A stretch of DNA of 64,000 nt from Acidimicrobiia bacterium (GCA_026985095.1 JALSQW010000008.1:124001-188000), one strand, 5' to 3'. Positions 1-8,737 are shown, numbered from the stretch's first letter. A program made the numbers and translations. The notes: a model not told the origin generated them from the letters alone.

Positions 1-110
1 CCGTCGGTGTGGCCCGACGCGACTATCCGACGATCGTCGTGACCCTCGAGCCCCTCGACGGTGACCCGCGCCCGTCGGGGGTCGCGGTCCTCCGATCCGG
101 CGACGCCTGA
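1..110 (+). CDS. Anti-sigma-K factor RskA-like protein, C-terminal fragment
   Basis: Only the last 35 residues are inside the window, in frame 3, ending at TGA 108-110. The tail contains a V-T-L-E-P-L-D-G-D-x-R-P-S-G stretch. This resembles the extracytoplasmic C-terminal domain of RskA-type anti-sigma factors, which usually ends with an EPxGGxPxPTGP-like segment. If correct, the protein would be a single-pass membrane anti-sigma factor that holds an ECF sigma factor encoded upstream of the window. The call rests on a short segment, so the family is probable rather than certain. Confidence 0.55.
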   Translation, partial: VGVARRDYPTIVVTLEPLDGDPRPSGVAVLRSGDA

Positions 111-195
111 CCCCGACGCGATGTGACCGATCCCGCACATCGCGCGTCAGTACAGGTGAAGGGAACGAACGAACCTCATCGGAGGAGGAACCGCC

Positions 196-411
196 ATGAA
201 GAAGAACGAAGGAACCATCGACCGGGCCCTGCGGGTCGCCCTCGGGATCGTCTTGCTGATCGTCGGCTTCGGCGTCGTCGGCGGAACCGGCGGCACGATC
301 CTCGGGATCGTCGGCCTCATCCCGCTGGTGACGGGCCTCGTGGGGTGGTGCCCGATCTACTCGATCTTCAAGCTGAGCACCACCGAGGACCAAGAGACCG
401 CCAACGCCTGA
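196..411 (+). CDS. Small DUF2892 (YgaP-like transmembrane domain) protein
   Basis: This 71-residue protein has a basic N-terminus, two hydrophobic segments (about residues 13-29 and 32-50) and a G-W-C-P-I-Y motif at 50-55. That pattern is typical of the DUF2892/YgaP transmembrane family. These proteins sit in the cytoplasmic membrane, often beside rhodanese or redox domains, but the domain alone has no settled function. A strong Shine-Dalgarno (GGAGGAGG, about 181-188) precedes the ATG. A 14-bp hairpin follows the gene, so it is likely a monocistronic unit. Confidence 0.8.
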   Translation: MKKNEGTIDRALRVALGIVLLIVGFGVVGGTGGTILGIVGLIPLVTGLVGWCPIYSIFKLSTTEDQETANA

Positions 412-426
412 CCAGAGCCTGCCTCC

Positions 427-461
427 GACGCCCGGACGGTACCCGCCACCGTCCGGGCGTC
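427..461 (+). terminator. Strong hairpin after the DUF2892 gene
   Basis: A perfect 14-bp inverted repeat (427-440 with 448-461) encloses a 7-nt loop. It starts 15 nt after the stop codon. There is no T-tract, as is common for actinobacterial terminators. Confidence 0.6.
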
Positions 462-505
462 ACCGCGCCCGGAACGGTCGAACCTCGCCGATTCCGTGGT
501 TTCCG

Positions 506-511
506 TAGTAT
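506..511 (+). promoter_or_regulatory. -10 element (TAGTAT), leaderless start of ECF sigma gene
   Basis: TAGTAT lies 6 nt upstream of GTG 518, the spacing seen for many starts in this window. No convincing -35 is visible. Confidence 0.45.
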
Positions 512-517
512 CGGAGG

Positions 518-1027
518 GTGACCGCAGCCGCCACCCCGACCGTCACCTCCCTCTTCGAGGAGTTCGCCGACGGCATCTACACCCTGGGATACCGTCTGAC
601 GGGCGACCGTCACCTCGCCGAAGACGTCGTGCAGGAGACCTTCATCAAGGCCATGCGGGCATTGTCGACCTACCGAGGAGACGGACCCATCGCCGCCTGG
701 CTGTACCGCATCGGGTACCGGGAAGCCATCGCCATCACCCGGAAACGCCGGGACCAGCCGGTGGAACCCGACACGATGGTGTACCTGGCCGACCGCAGCG
801 CCGACGACGTCGAAGGCGAGATCGTCTCGAGGGAGCTGGCCGCCGTCCTCGACGCCGCGATCTCGTCGTTGACGCCCCCGCTCCGCGCCGCCTTCGTGCT
901 CCGTGACGTCGAAGGCCTCAGCACCGCCGAGGTGGCCGCCGCCCTCGACGCGTCCGAATCGGCCGTCAAGATGCGCCTCGCCCGCGCCCGGGAGGCCCTC
1001 CGCGTCCAACTGAAGGAGTACCTATGA
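518..1027 (+). CDS. ECF-family RNA polymerase sigma factor
   Basis: This 169-residue protein has the two-domain ECF layout. Sigma region 2 spans about residues 10-80, with the D-V-V-Q-E-T-F helix at 36-42. Region 4 (about 115-165) has a helix-turn-helix ending in the R-L-A-R-A-R-E-A-L-R recognition helix. It would direct RNA polymerase to a stress regulon. The stop overlaps the start of a zinc-finger anti-sigma gene by 4 nt, so the two are co-translated. The GTG start is supported by a -10 hexamer 6 nt upstream, implying a leaderless message. The signal it responds to is not visible. Confidence 0.9.
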   Translation: MTAAATPTVTSLFEEFADGIYTLGYRLTGDRHLAEDVVQETFIKAMRALSTYRGDGPIAAWLYRIGYREAIAITRKRRDQPVEPDTMVYLADRSADDVEGEIVSRELAAVLDAAISSLTPPLRAAFVLRDVEGLSTAEVAAALDASESAVKMRLARAREALRVQLKEYL

Positions 1028-1272
1028 CCGACCTGACCTGCGACGAACTCGACGCCCTCCTCCCCGAGTTCCTCGACGGGACCGTGACCGACGACCAGCG
1101 CGACGCCGCCCTGGCGCATCTGGCGACCTGCGACGCCTGCACCGTCGTCATCACCGAGATGCGCGGCGTGGGCGCCCTCTTCCGACAGCACGGACGCCTC
1201 CAGCTCCCCGACGCCGCCAGAGCGCGGATTCGCGCCCAGCTCGAAGCCAGCGAACGGGACCGAAGGCCCTGA
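1024..1272 (+). CDS. Zinc-finger (zf-HC2/ZAS) anti-sigma factor
   Basis: This 82-residue soluble protein carries Cys6 and an H32-x3-C36-x2-C39 cluster, the hallmark of ZAS anti-sigma domains. It lacks a membrane segment. It overlaps the upstream ECF sigma gene by 4 nt (ATGA), the normal arrangement for a sigma/anti-sigma pair. Soluble ZAS proteins such as RsrA release their sigma factor when the zinc cysteines are oxidised, so a thiol-redox signal is a reasonable guess. It could also sense another ligand. Confidence 0.85.
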   Translation: MTDLTCDELDALLPEFLDGTVTDDQRDAALAHLATCDACTVVITEMRGVGALFRQHGRLQLPDAARARIRAQLEASERDRRP

Positions 1273-1297
1273 CCCCGGCGCCGACCACACGGACCCG

Positions 1298-1474
1298 TCA
1301 GGCGTCGGGATGGACCGGACGACGACCTTGGAGGGCTCGCTCGAACTCGCAACGCCACTCGTAGTCGACCGCCCAATCGACCAGCGCCAACGACGCGGCG
1401 CGGGCGCCGTCCCGGCGGCGACGGGCGCGGAGCCGTGCGAACGCACCAGGGTCGCCTCGCAGGAGGTCTCTCAT
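1298..1474 (-). CDS. Small hypothetical protein (58 aa)
   Basis: This short minus-strand frame begins M-R-D-L-L-R-G-D-P and contains a plausible helical segment ending in W-A-V-D-Y-E-W-R-C. Its ATG (1472-1474) has GGGGA about 6 nt upstream; an alternative ATG lies at 1478-1480. It fills the gap between the anti-sigma gene and the DsbA-like gene. The reading frame stays open further upstream, but that part overlaps the DsbA-like gene and is a shadow. The family was not recognised. Confidence 0.45.
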   Translation of the reverse strand: MRDLLRGDPGAFARLRARRRRDGARAASLALVDWAVDYEWRCEFERALQGRRPVHPDA

Positions 1475-1540
1475 CTGCATCCCCGAACGGTACCGCCGAG
1501 CGCCCGGTACCGATACGTCACCGAGGTCCGCGAATCGTGT

Positions 1541-1546
1541 CAAGCT
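1541..1546 (+). promoter_or_regulatory. -10-like element (CAAGCT) before the DsbA-like gene
   Basis: CAAGCT is 6 nt upstream of ATG 1553. It keeps the A at position 2 and T at position 6 of the TANNNT pattern. Confidence 0.3.
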
Positions 1547-1552
1547 GACCCC

Positions 1553-2173
1553 ATGGCAGACGAGCTGATCTACGTCGGAGATCCCATGTGCTCGTGGTGC
1601 TGGGGCTTCGCCCCCGTCATCGACGCAGTGGCGGCACGGGCGACGGTGCCGCTGCGGATCGTCATCGGTGGACTCAGGCCCGAAGGGGCCGCCCGACCCC
1701 TCGACGGTTCCCTCCGTGCCTTCCTCCACGGCGAGTGGGCGCGGATCGCCGAGCGCACCGGCCAGCCCTTCTCGACGGCACGTCTCGAACACGACGACTG
1801 GATCTACGACACCATGACCGCCGACACCGCCGTCGTGGCGATGCGTTCCCTCCATCCCCCCTCCACCCTCCGGTTCTTCACCACCATCCAGCGGGCCTTC
1901 TACGCCGACGGGGTCGACGTGACCGAACCCGACGTCTATCGGGATCTGGTCGCGGCGTTCCCCGTCGACCCGGAGCGGTTCATGGCGGCACTGACCGACC
2001 CTGCCATCGTCGCGGCGACCAGGGACGACTTCCGGGAAGCCCGCGAGCTGGGAGCGACCGGGTTCCCCACCCTCCTTCACCGCCGCGGAGACGAGGTCCG
2101 TACCATCACCCGCGGCTACGTCGATCTCGACCGGATCCTCCCGCCCCTCACCGACGTCCTCGCCGCTTCCTGA
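1553..2173 (+). CDS. DsbA-family (FrnE-like) thioredoxin-fold oxidoreductase
   Basis: This 206-residue protein has a C13-S-W-C16 redox motif directly after strand 1, followed by a helical insertion. A G-F-P-T segment near the C-terminus supplies the cis-proline loop of a thioredoxin fold. There is no signal peptide, so it acts in the cytoplasm like FrnE/2-hydroxychromene-isomerase-type DsbA relatives. The ATG at 1553 was chosen because the motif sits 13 residues in, as in homologues; the longer open frame upstream is not coding-like. The substrate is unknown. Confidence 0.8.
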   Translation: MADELIYVGDPMCSWCWGFAPVIDAVAARATVPLRIVIGGLRPEGAARPLDGSLRAFLHGEWARIAERTGQPFSTARLEHDDWIYDTMTADTAVVAMRSLHPPSTLRFFTTIQRAFYADGVDVTEPDVYRDLVAAFPVDPERFMAALTDPAIVAATRDDFREARELGATGFPTLLHRRGDEVRTITRGYVDLDRILPPLTDVLAAS

Positions 2174-2199
2174 TCGTCACCGCATCGACCCGGCGCGGG

Positions 2200-2205
2200 T
2201 ACGCT
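2200..2205 (+). promoter_or_regulatory. -10 element (TACGCT), leaderless start at 2212
   Basis: TACGCT lies 6 nt before ATG 2212. Confidence 0.45.
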
Positions 2206-2211
2206 CGAACC

Positions 2212-2838
2212 ATGGACACGGTGGGTACCGTCACCGCACATCCCGATCTCTCCGACATCGGGTCCGACATCCCCGTGGTTCGCCGCATCTGGGCGATCGC
2301 CCCCGAACCGCGCCGGGACGGCAGCATCGAGCCGCTGCTGACGGGCATCTTCGGGTTCCCGTGGCGAACCGCGGCCCTCGATGCCAAGTGCACCATCGTC
2401 GAACGCGACCATGGCAGTGTCGGCGGACGAACGCGCCTGGTCGACCGACATCACCGGGTCGTGCCGGACCCCGACTGCACCTGCGGGATCTACGCCACCG
2501 TCGACGTCGATGGGCATCCGGCGGCGCTGGTCGCCCGCACCCGCCCCGTCGCGACGGGGTTCGTGGCGCTCATGGGCAGGATCCTCCGCACGGGCAACAC
2601 CCTGCGTGCCCAACGCGCCGCCGTCGTCGGGCCGCTCGCCGTCGACCTCGGGCGGCCCCCGCTGGCCGCCGTCCCGCTCATGGGCACATCACGGCCTCCG
2701 CATCCCCTCCGTGTGACCATCGAAGCGGGCTCGTTCAAGGTGCTGTGGGGATGGGGCGCCGACCGCACCGGCGAGTGGCTGGACGAGACCGCCGCCGCCC
2801 TCGCCGACCGCTACGGGCTCGAGGTGACCCGCCTCTGA
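2212..2838 (+). CDS. Hypothetical protein with a C-x-C-G-I-Y-A motif
   Basis: This 208-residue protein was not assigned to a named family. It has a W-A-I-A-P-E-P segment near residue 28, a Cys at 60, and a D-P-D-C-T-C-G-I-Y-A motif at about 86-95. No transmembrane or signal segment is seen. The two close cysteines after a histidine-rich stretch (D-R-H-H-R) could bind a metal, but that is a guess. The gene is leaderless by its -10 spacing and stands alone between the DsbA-like gene and the histidine kinase. Confidence 0.7.
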   Translation: MDTVGTVTAHPDLSDIGSDIPVVRRIWAIAPEPRRDGSIEPLLTGIFGFPWRTAALDAKCTIVERDHGSVGGRTRLVDRHHRVVPDPDCTCGIYATVDVDGHPAALVARTRPVATGFVALMGRILRTGNTLRAQRAAVVGPLAVDLGRPPLAAVPLMGTSRPPHPLRVTIEAGSFKVLWGWGADRTGEWLDETAAALADRYGLEVTRL

Positions 2839-2921
2839 GCGACCGCACCCGCACGCACCATCCACCTCGCGACCGAGCCGTCATCAGCCTCCAGGCGGAT
2901 GCGTCCGGCCCCGCCACCCGA

Positions 2922-2927
2922 TACGAT
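2922..2927 (+). promoter_or_regulatory. -10 element (TACGAT) favouring the ATG at 2936
   Basis: TACGAT is 8 nt before ATG 2936 but only 2 nt before ATG 2930, so it favours the downstream start. Confidence 0.45.
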
Positions 2928-2935
2928 CGATGCGC

Positions 2936-4111
2936 ATGTCCGGATCCTCTCCCAAGCCGTGGATCATCGACACCGCCCTGGCAGCGTTCCTGTCGGTCGG
3001 GGCACTCGTCGACCTGTCGACCTTCCCGCAGCGGTTGACCGACGCGGCCGGGTTCCGCCCCGTCGACCCCGTCGCCGTCGCCCTGGCGCTCGCCCAGACG
3101 CTCCCCCTCGCCTTCCGCCGCCGCTTCCCGACCACGGTCCTGCTAGCGATCTCGGCCGCCTTCGTCGTCGATCGCAGCTTCGGCTACCCGTCGACCCTGG
3201 CGGTCTTCGGGCTCATGTTCGCCTTCCACGCCATCGGATCCGAGCTTCCTCGGCCCAAAGCCCAGGTCGTGGGATGGGCGACCATCACCTTCCTCGTGCT
3301 CTTCACCGTCTCGGGGGCGCTCTTCACCGAGTCGGTGAGCGTCGGCACCGTGCTCGTCATGGTGGTCTTCACCGGCTTCCCGTTCCTGCTCGGCCGAGAG
3401 GTCCACGACCGACGAGCCGAGTCCGCACACCTCGAGGCTCAGGCCATCGCGATGGAGCTCCAGCGTGACGTCGAGGCCCAACGGGCCGTCCGCGAAGAAC
3501 GCGAGCGCATCGCCCGTGAGCTCCACGACATCGTCGCCCACGAGATGACGGTGATGACCCTGCAGACCTCCGCCGCCAAGCGACTCGTCGACCGCGACCC
3601 GGACCGCACCAGGCAAGCCCTCGACGCCGCCGAGCACGCAGGCCACGAGGGTCTCACCGAGATGCGGCGGCTCCTCGGGCTCCTCCGATCGGACGACGGC
3701 GCCTCTCTCGCTCCTCAGCCCGGCGTCGACCGCATCCCCGACCTCGTCCAGCAGACCACCGAAGCCGGCAGGACCACGACCTATCAGGTCGAAGGCCGGC
3801 CCTTCCCCCTCCCTCCGGGCATCGACCTCAACGCCTACCGCATCGTCCAGGAGGCGCTCACCAACGTCCTTCGACATGCCGGACCCGACGCGTCCGCCCG
3901 CGTCGTGCTCCGCTACGAGGCGGACCACCTCGGTGTCGTCGTCGAGGACGACGGACACGGCCTCGCCGCCGACCCGGCACGCATCGGATCCGGCCACGGC
4001 CTCATCGGGATGCGCGAGCGACTCGCCATGCTGGGCGGCCGGATCGACGCCGGACCCCGGCCCGGTGGAGGGTATCGGGTCCGCGCCCGGATCCCGGTAA
4101 CGGCACGATGA
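2936..4111 (+). CDS. NarL-type (HisKA_3) membrane sensor histidine kinase
   Basis: The 391-residue protein has about five hydrophobic segments in the first 155 residues. A dimerisation/phosphoacceptor helix follows with the R-E-L-H-D-I-V-A-H motif (His about 197), then a C-terminal HATPase domain with an N-A-Y-R-I-V-Q-E-A-L-T-N box and G-H-G-L-I-G-M. It autophosphorylates and passes phosphate to the response regulator that overlaps it by 4 nt. The membrane domain resembles sensors that pair with drug- or envelope-stress ABC transporters. The adjacent ABC/FtsX transporter is the likely target, which is inference from position. Confidence 0.9.
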   Translation: MSGSSPKPWIIDTALAAFLSVGALVDLSTFPQRLTDAAGFRPVDPVAVALALAQTLPLAFRRRFPTTVLLAISAAFVVDRSFGYPSTLAVFGLMFAFHAIGSELPRPKAQVVGWATITFLVLFTVSGALFTESVSVGTVLVMVVFTGFPFLLGREVHDRRAESAHLEAQAIAMELQRDVEAQRAVREERERIARELHDIVAHEMTVMTLQTSAAKRLVDRDPDRTRQALDAAEHAGHEGLTEMRRLLGLLRSDDGASLAPQPGVDRIPDLVQQTTEAGRTTTYQVEGRPFPLPPGIDLNAYRIVQEALTNVLRHAGPDASARVVLRYEADHLGVVVEDDGHGLAADPARIGSGHGLIGMRERLAMLGGRIDAGPRPGGGYRVRARIPVTAR

Positions 4112-4815
4112 GCATCTCGGTCCTGGTCGTCGACGATCAGGCGCTGATCCGGTCCGGGTTGACGATGATCCTCGAGACCGAAGTCGACCTCGACGTCGTC
4201 GGGGAAGCGTGCAACGGGTCCGAGGCGGTGCAGTTGGCCAAACGCCTCCGCCCCGACGTCATCTTGATGGACGTGCGCATGCCGGAGATGGACGGCATCG
4301 AAGCCACCCGCCGTCTCGTGACGGACCGGACCGACGCGCCACATTGCCGGGTCGTGATCCTCACCACCTTCGATCTCGACGAGTACGTCTTCGATGCCCT
4401 GCGGGCGGGAGCCAGCGGGTTCCTGCTCAAGGACACGCCCCCCGACGAGCTGGCGGCGGCGATCCGCGTCGTCGCGGCCGGAGAGGCGCTGCTGTCACCC
4501 TCGGTCACCCGGAAACTGATCTCCGAGTTCGCCGCTCAGCCCGGCGTGCGGTCCGACGGCCGACTCGACGAGCTCACCGAGCGAGAGCGAGAGGTCCTCC
4601 GTGAGATGGCGCGGGGACTGTCGAACGCCGAGATCGCCGAAACCCTCTTCGTCGGGGAGGCGACCGTCAAGACCCACGTCTCCCACATCCTGACCAAGCT
4701 CGGCGTTCGAGACCGGGTGCAGGCCGTCGTCGCCGCCTACGAGGGTGGGCTCGTTCGCCCGGGGACCACCGACCCTCATCCTGGCGACCGACCCGCGAAT
4801 CATCCCTACGCCTGA
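4108..4815 (+). CDS. NarL/FixJ-family response regulator
   Basis: This 235-residue protein has an N-terminal receiver with acidic pair D9-D10, phosphoacceptor D55 (in L-M-D-V-R-M-P) and a conserved F-L-L-K-D lysine. The C-terminus carries a LuxR-type helix-turn-helix (L-T-E-R-E-R-E-V-L ... V-K-T-H-V-S-H-I-L). The start overlaps the kinase stop as ATGA. The ABC transporter genes begin 59 nt downstream, behind their own -10-like TACGGT (4838-4843), and are plausible regulon members. Confidence 0.92.
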   Translation: MSISVLVVDDQALIRSGLTMILETEVDLDVVGEACNGSEAVQLAKRLRPDVILMDVRMPEMDGIEATRRLVTDRTDAPHCRVVILTTFDLDEYVFDALRAGASGFLLKDTPPDELAAAIRVVAAGEALLSPSVTRKLISEFAAQPGVRSDGRLDELTEREREVLREMARGLSNAEIAETLFVGEATVKTHVSHILTKLGVRDRVQAVVAAYEGGLVRPGTTDPHPGDRPANHPYA

Positions 4816-4874
4816 CGACGTCGCCGCCGGCGCCACGTACGGTTCCTCGAGCGATCCCCACCGAAGGAAGACCC

Positions 4875-5618
4875 ATGACCCCCGAACACACGAGCGGAAC
4901 CGCAGCCCGGATGGAGCAGGCGACGAAGGTCTACGGCGAAGGCACCGCCGCGGTGACCGCCCTCGACGCCGTCGACGTCGACTTCGACGCCGCCCGGTTC
5001 ACCGCGATCATGGGGCCCTCCGGCTCGGGCAAGTCGACCTTGCTCCATTGCATCGCCGGGCTCGACGACCTCACCGCCGGCCATGCCTACATCGGCGATA
5101 CGGAGCTCGGAGGCCTCAAGGACGCCGAGCTCACCGTCCTCCGCCGCGAACGCGTCGGGTTCATCTTCCAGGCGTTCAACCTCATCCCGACGCTCGACGC
5201 CGAGGAGAACATCCGGCTCCCCTTGACGATCGCCGGCCGCGCCCCCGACCCGGAGTGGATGGCGAACGTCGTCGGGATCCTCGGCCTGGAGGATCGCCTC
5301 GACCATCGCCCCGCCGAGTTGTCCGGCGGTCAGCAGCAGCGGGTCGCCGCCGCCCGCGCCCTCGTCTCGCAACCCGACATCGTCTTCGCCGACGAGCCCT
5401 CCGGGAACCTCGACTCGCGCTCCGGCGCCGAGCTCCTCGGGTTCATGCGCCGCGCCGTCAAGGAATTCGGTCAGACGATCGTCATGGTGACCCACGATCC
5501 GGTCGCCGCGTCCTACGCCGATCGCATCGTGTTCCTCGACGACGGGAAGATCGAGGACGAGATGTTCGCACCCACGCCCGAGCGGGTCCTCGATCGCATG
5601 AAGACGCTGGGGGCCTGA
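4875..5618 (+). CDS. ABC transporter ATP-binding protein (LolD/MacB type)
   Basis: The 247-residue ATPase has Walker A G-P-S-G-S-G-K-S-T (47-55), Q-loop F-Q-A-F-N, signature L-S-G-G-Q (149-153) and Walker B I-V-F-A-D-E-P (169-175). The H-loop is T-H-D. The order and spacing match the LolD/MacB/FtsE subgroup that powers FtsX-like permeases. It ends one base before the permease gene, so they form one unit. A GAAGGAAG Shine-Dalgarno precedes the ATG. The substrate is probably a lipid, lipoprotein or peptide, or the complex may be mechanosignalling; the sequence does not decide. Confidence 0.93.
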   Translation: MTPEHTSGTAARMEQATKVYGEGTAAVTALDAVDVDFDAARFTAIMGPSGSGKSTLLHCIAGLDDLTAGHAYIGDTELGGLKDAELTVLRRERVGFIFQAFNLIPTLDAEENIRLPLTIAGRAPDPEWMANVVGILGLEDRLDHRPAELSGGQQQRVAAARALVSQPDIVFADEPSGNLDSRSGAELLGFMRRAVKEFGQTIVMVTHDPVAASYADRIVFLDDGKIEDEMFAPTPERVLDRMKTLGA

Positions 5619-5619
5619 G

Positions 5620-8163
5620 ATGCTGCGCGCCTCACTCACCGGCCTCCTGGCCAACAAGCTGCGCCTGTCACTGACCGCCTTGGCGATCGTCATCGGGGTG
5701 GCGTTCGTCTCCGGCAGCTTCGTGTTCACCGACACCATCAACGCCCGCTTCGAGCGGCTCATCGGGGACGTCAGCAGCGGGGTCGACGTCTACGTGCGCC
5801 CGGCCCAGCCCGACTTCGTCGATTCGTTCCAGAACGCGGAGCTCGCCTCCCTCGACGCCGCCGTCCTCGACGACGTCGCCGCGTTCGAGGGTGTCGACCG
5901 GGCATCGGGCGGTGTCGCCGGCTTCGCCCAGCTCGTCGGTCCCGACGGCGAGCCGATCGGAGGCCAGGGGCCCCCGACCCTCGGGTTCTCCTGGACCGAG
6001 GATCCTGGGTTCAACCCGCTACGGATCGCCCCGGAGAACGGACGGAGCCCGGAGCGGGCCGACGAGATCGTCGTGGATGTCGCCACCGCGACCCGACACG
6101 GCCTCGCCGTCGGCGACGAGATCGTCGTCCTGACCCTCGTCGGGCCAGGCACCTACCGGATCGTCGGCCTCGCCAACTTCGGGGACGAGGACTCCCTCGC
6201 CGGCGCCACCCTGACGGCCTTCACCCTCGCGGAGGCGCAGCGGGTCTTCGGGCTCGAAGGGCGGCTGTCCTCGATCGACGTCGCCGCCGCCGACGGCGTC
6301 GACCCACGGGCCCTCGCCACGGACCTCGATGCCGCCCTCGGGACGGAGGTCGAGGCGGTCACCGCCGACCAAGCGGACGCAGAGCAGCTTGCCGACATCG
6401 CCGAGGGCCTCGGCTTCCTCAACACGGCGCTGCTCGCCTTCGCCGGGGTGGCGATCTTCGTGGGGGCGTTCATCATCACGAACACGTTCCGTATCATCGT
6501 TGCCCAACGGACCCGCGAGCTGGCCCTCTACCGGGCGATCGGCGCCACCGGACGCCAGGTCACCGCGATGGTGCTGATCGAGGCCCTGGCCGTGGCGGTG
6601 GTGGCATCGACGGTAGGGATCGGCGGCGGGGTGATCCTCTCCGAGATCCTCGCCTCGGCGATGAACGCCCTCGGCTTCAGCCTCCCCGACGGGCCCCTCA
6701 CCGTGCTCCCGCGGACCGTGGTCGTGGGGCTCGCCGTCGGCATCGGGGTGACGCTGTTCGCCGCGCTCCTCCCTGCCCGCAAGGCTTCCAAGGTGCCGCC
6801 CATCGCCGCGCTCCGCGACGACGCCGCCCGGCCGAGGCGTCGCTCCCTGCGGGCACGGACGATCGGTGGAGCCGTCCTCGTCGGGATCGGGCTGCTCGGC
6901 CTCGCCGTCGGCCTGCTCGCCGGGGTGGCGAACCCCCTCGCGTACGTCGGTGCAGGGGCGCTGGTGTTCTTCCTCGGCGTCTCCGTGCTCGCCCCCCTGG
7001 CCGCGAAGCCGGTGGCGATCGTCCTCGGCTTTCCCGTCGCTCGGCTCTTCGGGGTGGCAGGCACCCTTGCGAGGGAGAACACGATGCGCCAACCCCGCCG
7101 GACCGCAGCGACGGCCTCGGCGCTCACGATCGGCGTCGCGATGGTGGTGTTCGTGGCGATCTTCGCGGCATCCATCAAGTCCACCGTGGCCGACACGGTC
7201 CGGTCGACCTTCCCCGCTGACTTCACGATCACGTCCACGAACTTCGACGGAGGCATCAGCCGGTCCCTCACCGAGGAGCTGAAGACCATCGACGAGGTCG
7301 GAACCGTCTCCGCGCTGGTGTTCGATCAAGCCGCCTTCGACGGCTCCGGGATCGCCATCGTGGCGGTCGATCCGAACACGGCCGGAGCGGTGGTCGACCT
7401 CGACGCCGGCGAGGGAGCCTTCGCCGCGATGGCGGAAACCGACGGCGTGCTCGTCGCCCGCTCGTTCCTGGACGACCACGGCCTCGCCGTCGGCGACGAC
7501 CTGACCTTGTCGTTCCCTCGAGCACTCGACCGGAAGCTCCCCATCGTGGGCAGCTTCGGGAACGCCGACCTCGCTCCCGTCGCCATCACGAGGACGACGT
7601 ACGACGCCGGCTTCACGAACCGATTCGACGACCTGGTGCTGGCCGTCGCCGCCGGCGACATGGCCGAAGCTCGTGCCGCGGTCGAGGCGGTCGCCGAGCC
7701 GTACGCCAACGTCCAGGTCCAGACGAAGGACGAGGCCATCGCCGAGGCTGAGCAACAGATCGATCAGCTCCTCGCACTGTTCTCCGGCCTGCTGTTCCTG
7801 GCGATCGTGATCGCCGTCCTCGGCATCACGAACACGCTCGTCCTGTCGATCATCGAACGGACCCGGGAGATCGGCCTGCTCCGCGCCCTGGGCATGGTGC
7901 GGCGCCAGACCCGACGGATGGTGCGTTGGGAAGCCGTCATCATCGCCGTATTCGGCGCGGTGATGGGCATCCTCACGGGCACCTTCCTGGGATGGGCCGT
8001 CGTTCGGTCCCTCGCCGACGAAGGCCTCGGATCCTTCGCGATCCCCGTTGGACAGCTCGTGACCCTCGTCCTGCTCGCCGGGCTGGCCGGCGTCGTTGCC
8101 GCCATCTACCCGAGTTGGAAGGCATCACGGGTGGCGATCCTCGAGGCGATCGCCTACGAGTGA
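5620..8163 (+). CDS. ABC transporter permease with two FtsX domains
   Basis: The 847-residue protein begins with a transmembrane helix (about 12-34) and a MacB-like periplasmic domain. A first FtsX core follows (four-helix region about 265-400), then a linker, a second N-terminal helix and extracytoplasmic domain, and a second FtsX core at about 715-845. This duplicated layout is the usual actinobacterial form working with a LolD-type ATPase. It follows the ATPase gene by one base. The stop codon directly abuts the stop of the convergent gene (8161-8163 and 8164-8166), leaving no spacer for a terminator. Confidence 0.92.
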   Translation: MLRASLTGLLANKLRLSLTALAIVIGVAFVSGSFVFTDTINARFERLIGDVSSGVDVYVRPAQPDFVDSFQNAELASLDAAVLDDVAAFEGVDRASGGVAGFAQLVGPDGEPIGGQGPPTLGFSWTEDPGFNPLRIAPENGRSPERADEIVVDVATATRHGLAVGDEIVVLTLVGPGTYRIVGLANFGDEDSLAGATLTAFTLAEAQRVFGLEGRLSSIDVAAADGVDPRALATDLDAALGTEVEAVTADQADAEQLADIAEGLGFLNTALLAFAGVAIFVGAFIITNTFRIIVAQRTRELALYRAIGATGRQVTAMVLIEALAVAVVASTVGIGGGVILSEILASAMNALGFSLPDGPLTVLPRTVVVGLAVGIGVTLFAALLPARKASKVPPIAALRDDAARPRRRSLRARTIGGAVLVGIGLLGLAVGLLAGVANPLAYVGAGALVFFLGVSVLAPLAAKPVAIVLGFPVARLFGVAGTLARENTMRQPRRTAATASALTIGVAMVVFVAIFAASIKSTVADTVRSTFPADFTITSTNFDGGISRSLTEELKTIDEVGTVSALVFDQAAFDGSGIAIVAVDPNTAGAVVDLDAGEGAFAAMAETDGVLVARSFLDDHGLAVGDDLTLSFPRALDRKLPIVGSFGNADLAPVAITRTTYDAGFTNRFDDLVLAVAAGDMAEARAAVEAVAEPYANVQVQTKDEAIAEAEQQIDQLLALFSGLLFLAIVIAVLGITNTLVLSIIERTREIGLLRALGMVRRQTRRMVRWEAVIIAVFGAVMGILTGTFLGWAVVRSLADEGLGSFAIPVGQLVTLVLLAGLAGVVAAIYPSWKASRVAILEAIAYE

Positions 8164-8730
8164 TCAGCCCGGCCGGGTCATCCACGCCGGGGCGTGCTCC
8201 ACCAGGAACATGCTCACCGCATGGACCCGGTCGAGGACATCGCACAGGGTCTCCTGGTGGAACATCAGGGTCACGAGCGACACCTCGACCTGGCCGACGA
8301 GCGACAACCTGCGCTCCTCGCGCTCGGACAGGGCACCGAACGAGTCGACCGCCGACACCTCGATGGGCAGGTCCACCCCACCGACCGCGGCGAGGTCGGT
8401 GGCCAGGACGATCAGGTCGGGAGGCGACTCGAGCGGAGGGAGGGACCAGTTGAACAGGAACGGCACCACGTACTGGCCGTCGGGATCCTCCGGGATGTCG
8501 TTGGTGGTGTCGAACAGCTCGGTCAGGTCCAACAGCACCGCAGGATCCACGTTGATCGCCATGTGGAGGTCGAGGGGACCTTCGCATGCCTCTTCGGGAT
8601 GGACGTCGATCTCCCAGGACTGACGCAACGTGTACGTCTCGAGGAAGTGACGCTCGTCGTGCACGTGGAAGCCGTGCTCGATGGCGTGATCCTTCAGGTA
8701 GGTGATGGTCCCGGCGAGGTCGACAGCCAT
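8164..8730 (-). CDS. Hypothetical protein (188 aa)
   Basis: The protein begins M-A-V-D-L-A-G-T-I-T-Y-L-K-D-H-A-I-E and is acidic, mixed alpha/beta, with no signal or membrane segment. It was not recognised. A TAGCCT element 7 nt upstream of ATG 8730 supports this start over the longer open frame, whose N-terminal part is arginine- and glycine-rich shadow sequence. It converges on the FtsX permease gene and diverges from the TPR gene. Confidence 0.75.
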   Translation of the reverse strand: MAVDLAGTITYLKDHAIEHGFHVHDERHFLETYTLRQSWEIDVHPEEACEGPLDLHMAINVDPAVLLDLTELFDTTNDIPEDPDGQYVVPFLFNWSLPPLESPPDLIVLATDLAAVGGVDLPIEVSAVDSFGALSEREERRLSLVGQVEVSLVTLMFHQETLCDVLDRVHAVSMFLVEHAPAWMTRPG

Positions 8731-8737
8731 GGCCCGC

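Noticed and set aside
470-517. ECF-type -35/-10 promoter (GGAAC...CGT) upstream of the first sigma gene
   Set aside because: A GGAAC occurs at 471-475, but no correctly spaced ECF-type -10 follows; the TANNNT hexamer explains the start better.
6019-7755. Long open frame on the minus strand (578 codons) opposite the FtsX permease gene
   Set aside because: It is the GC-rich shadow of the real permease. It is low-complexity (Asp/Gly/Arg/Glu/His), has no domain, and the plus strand has clear membrane domains.
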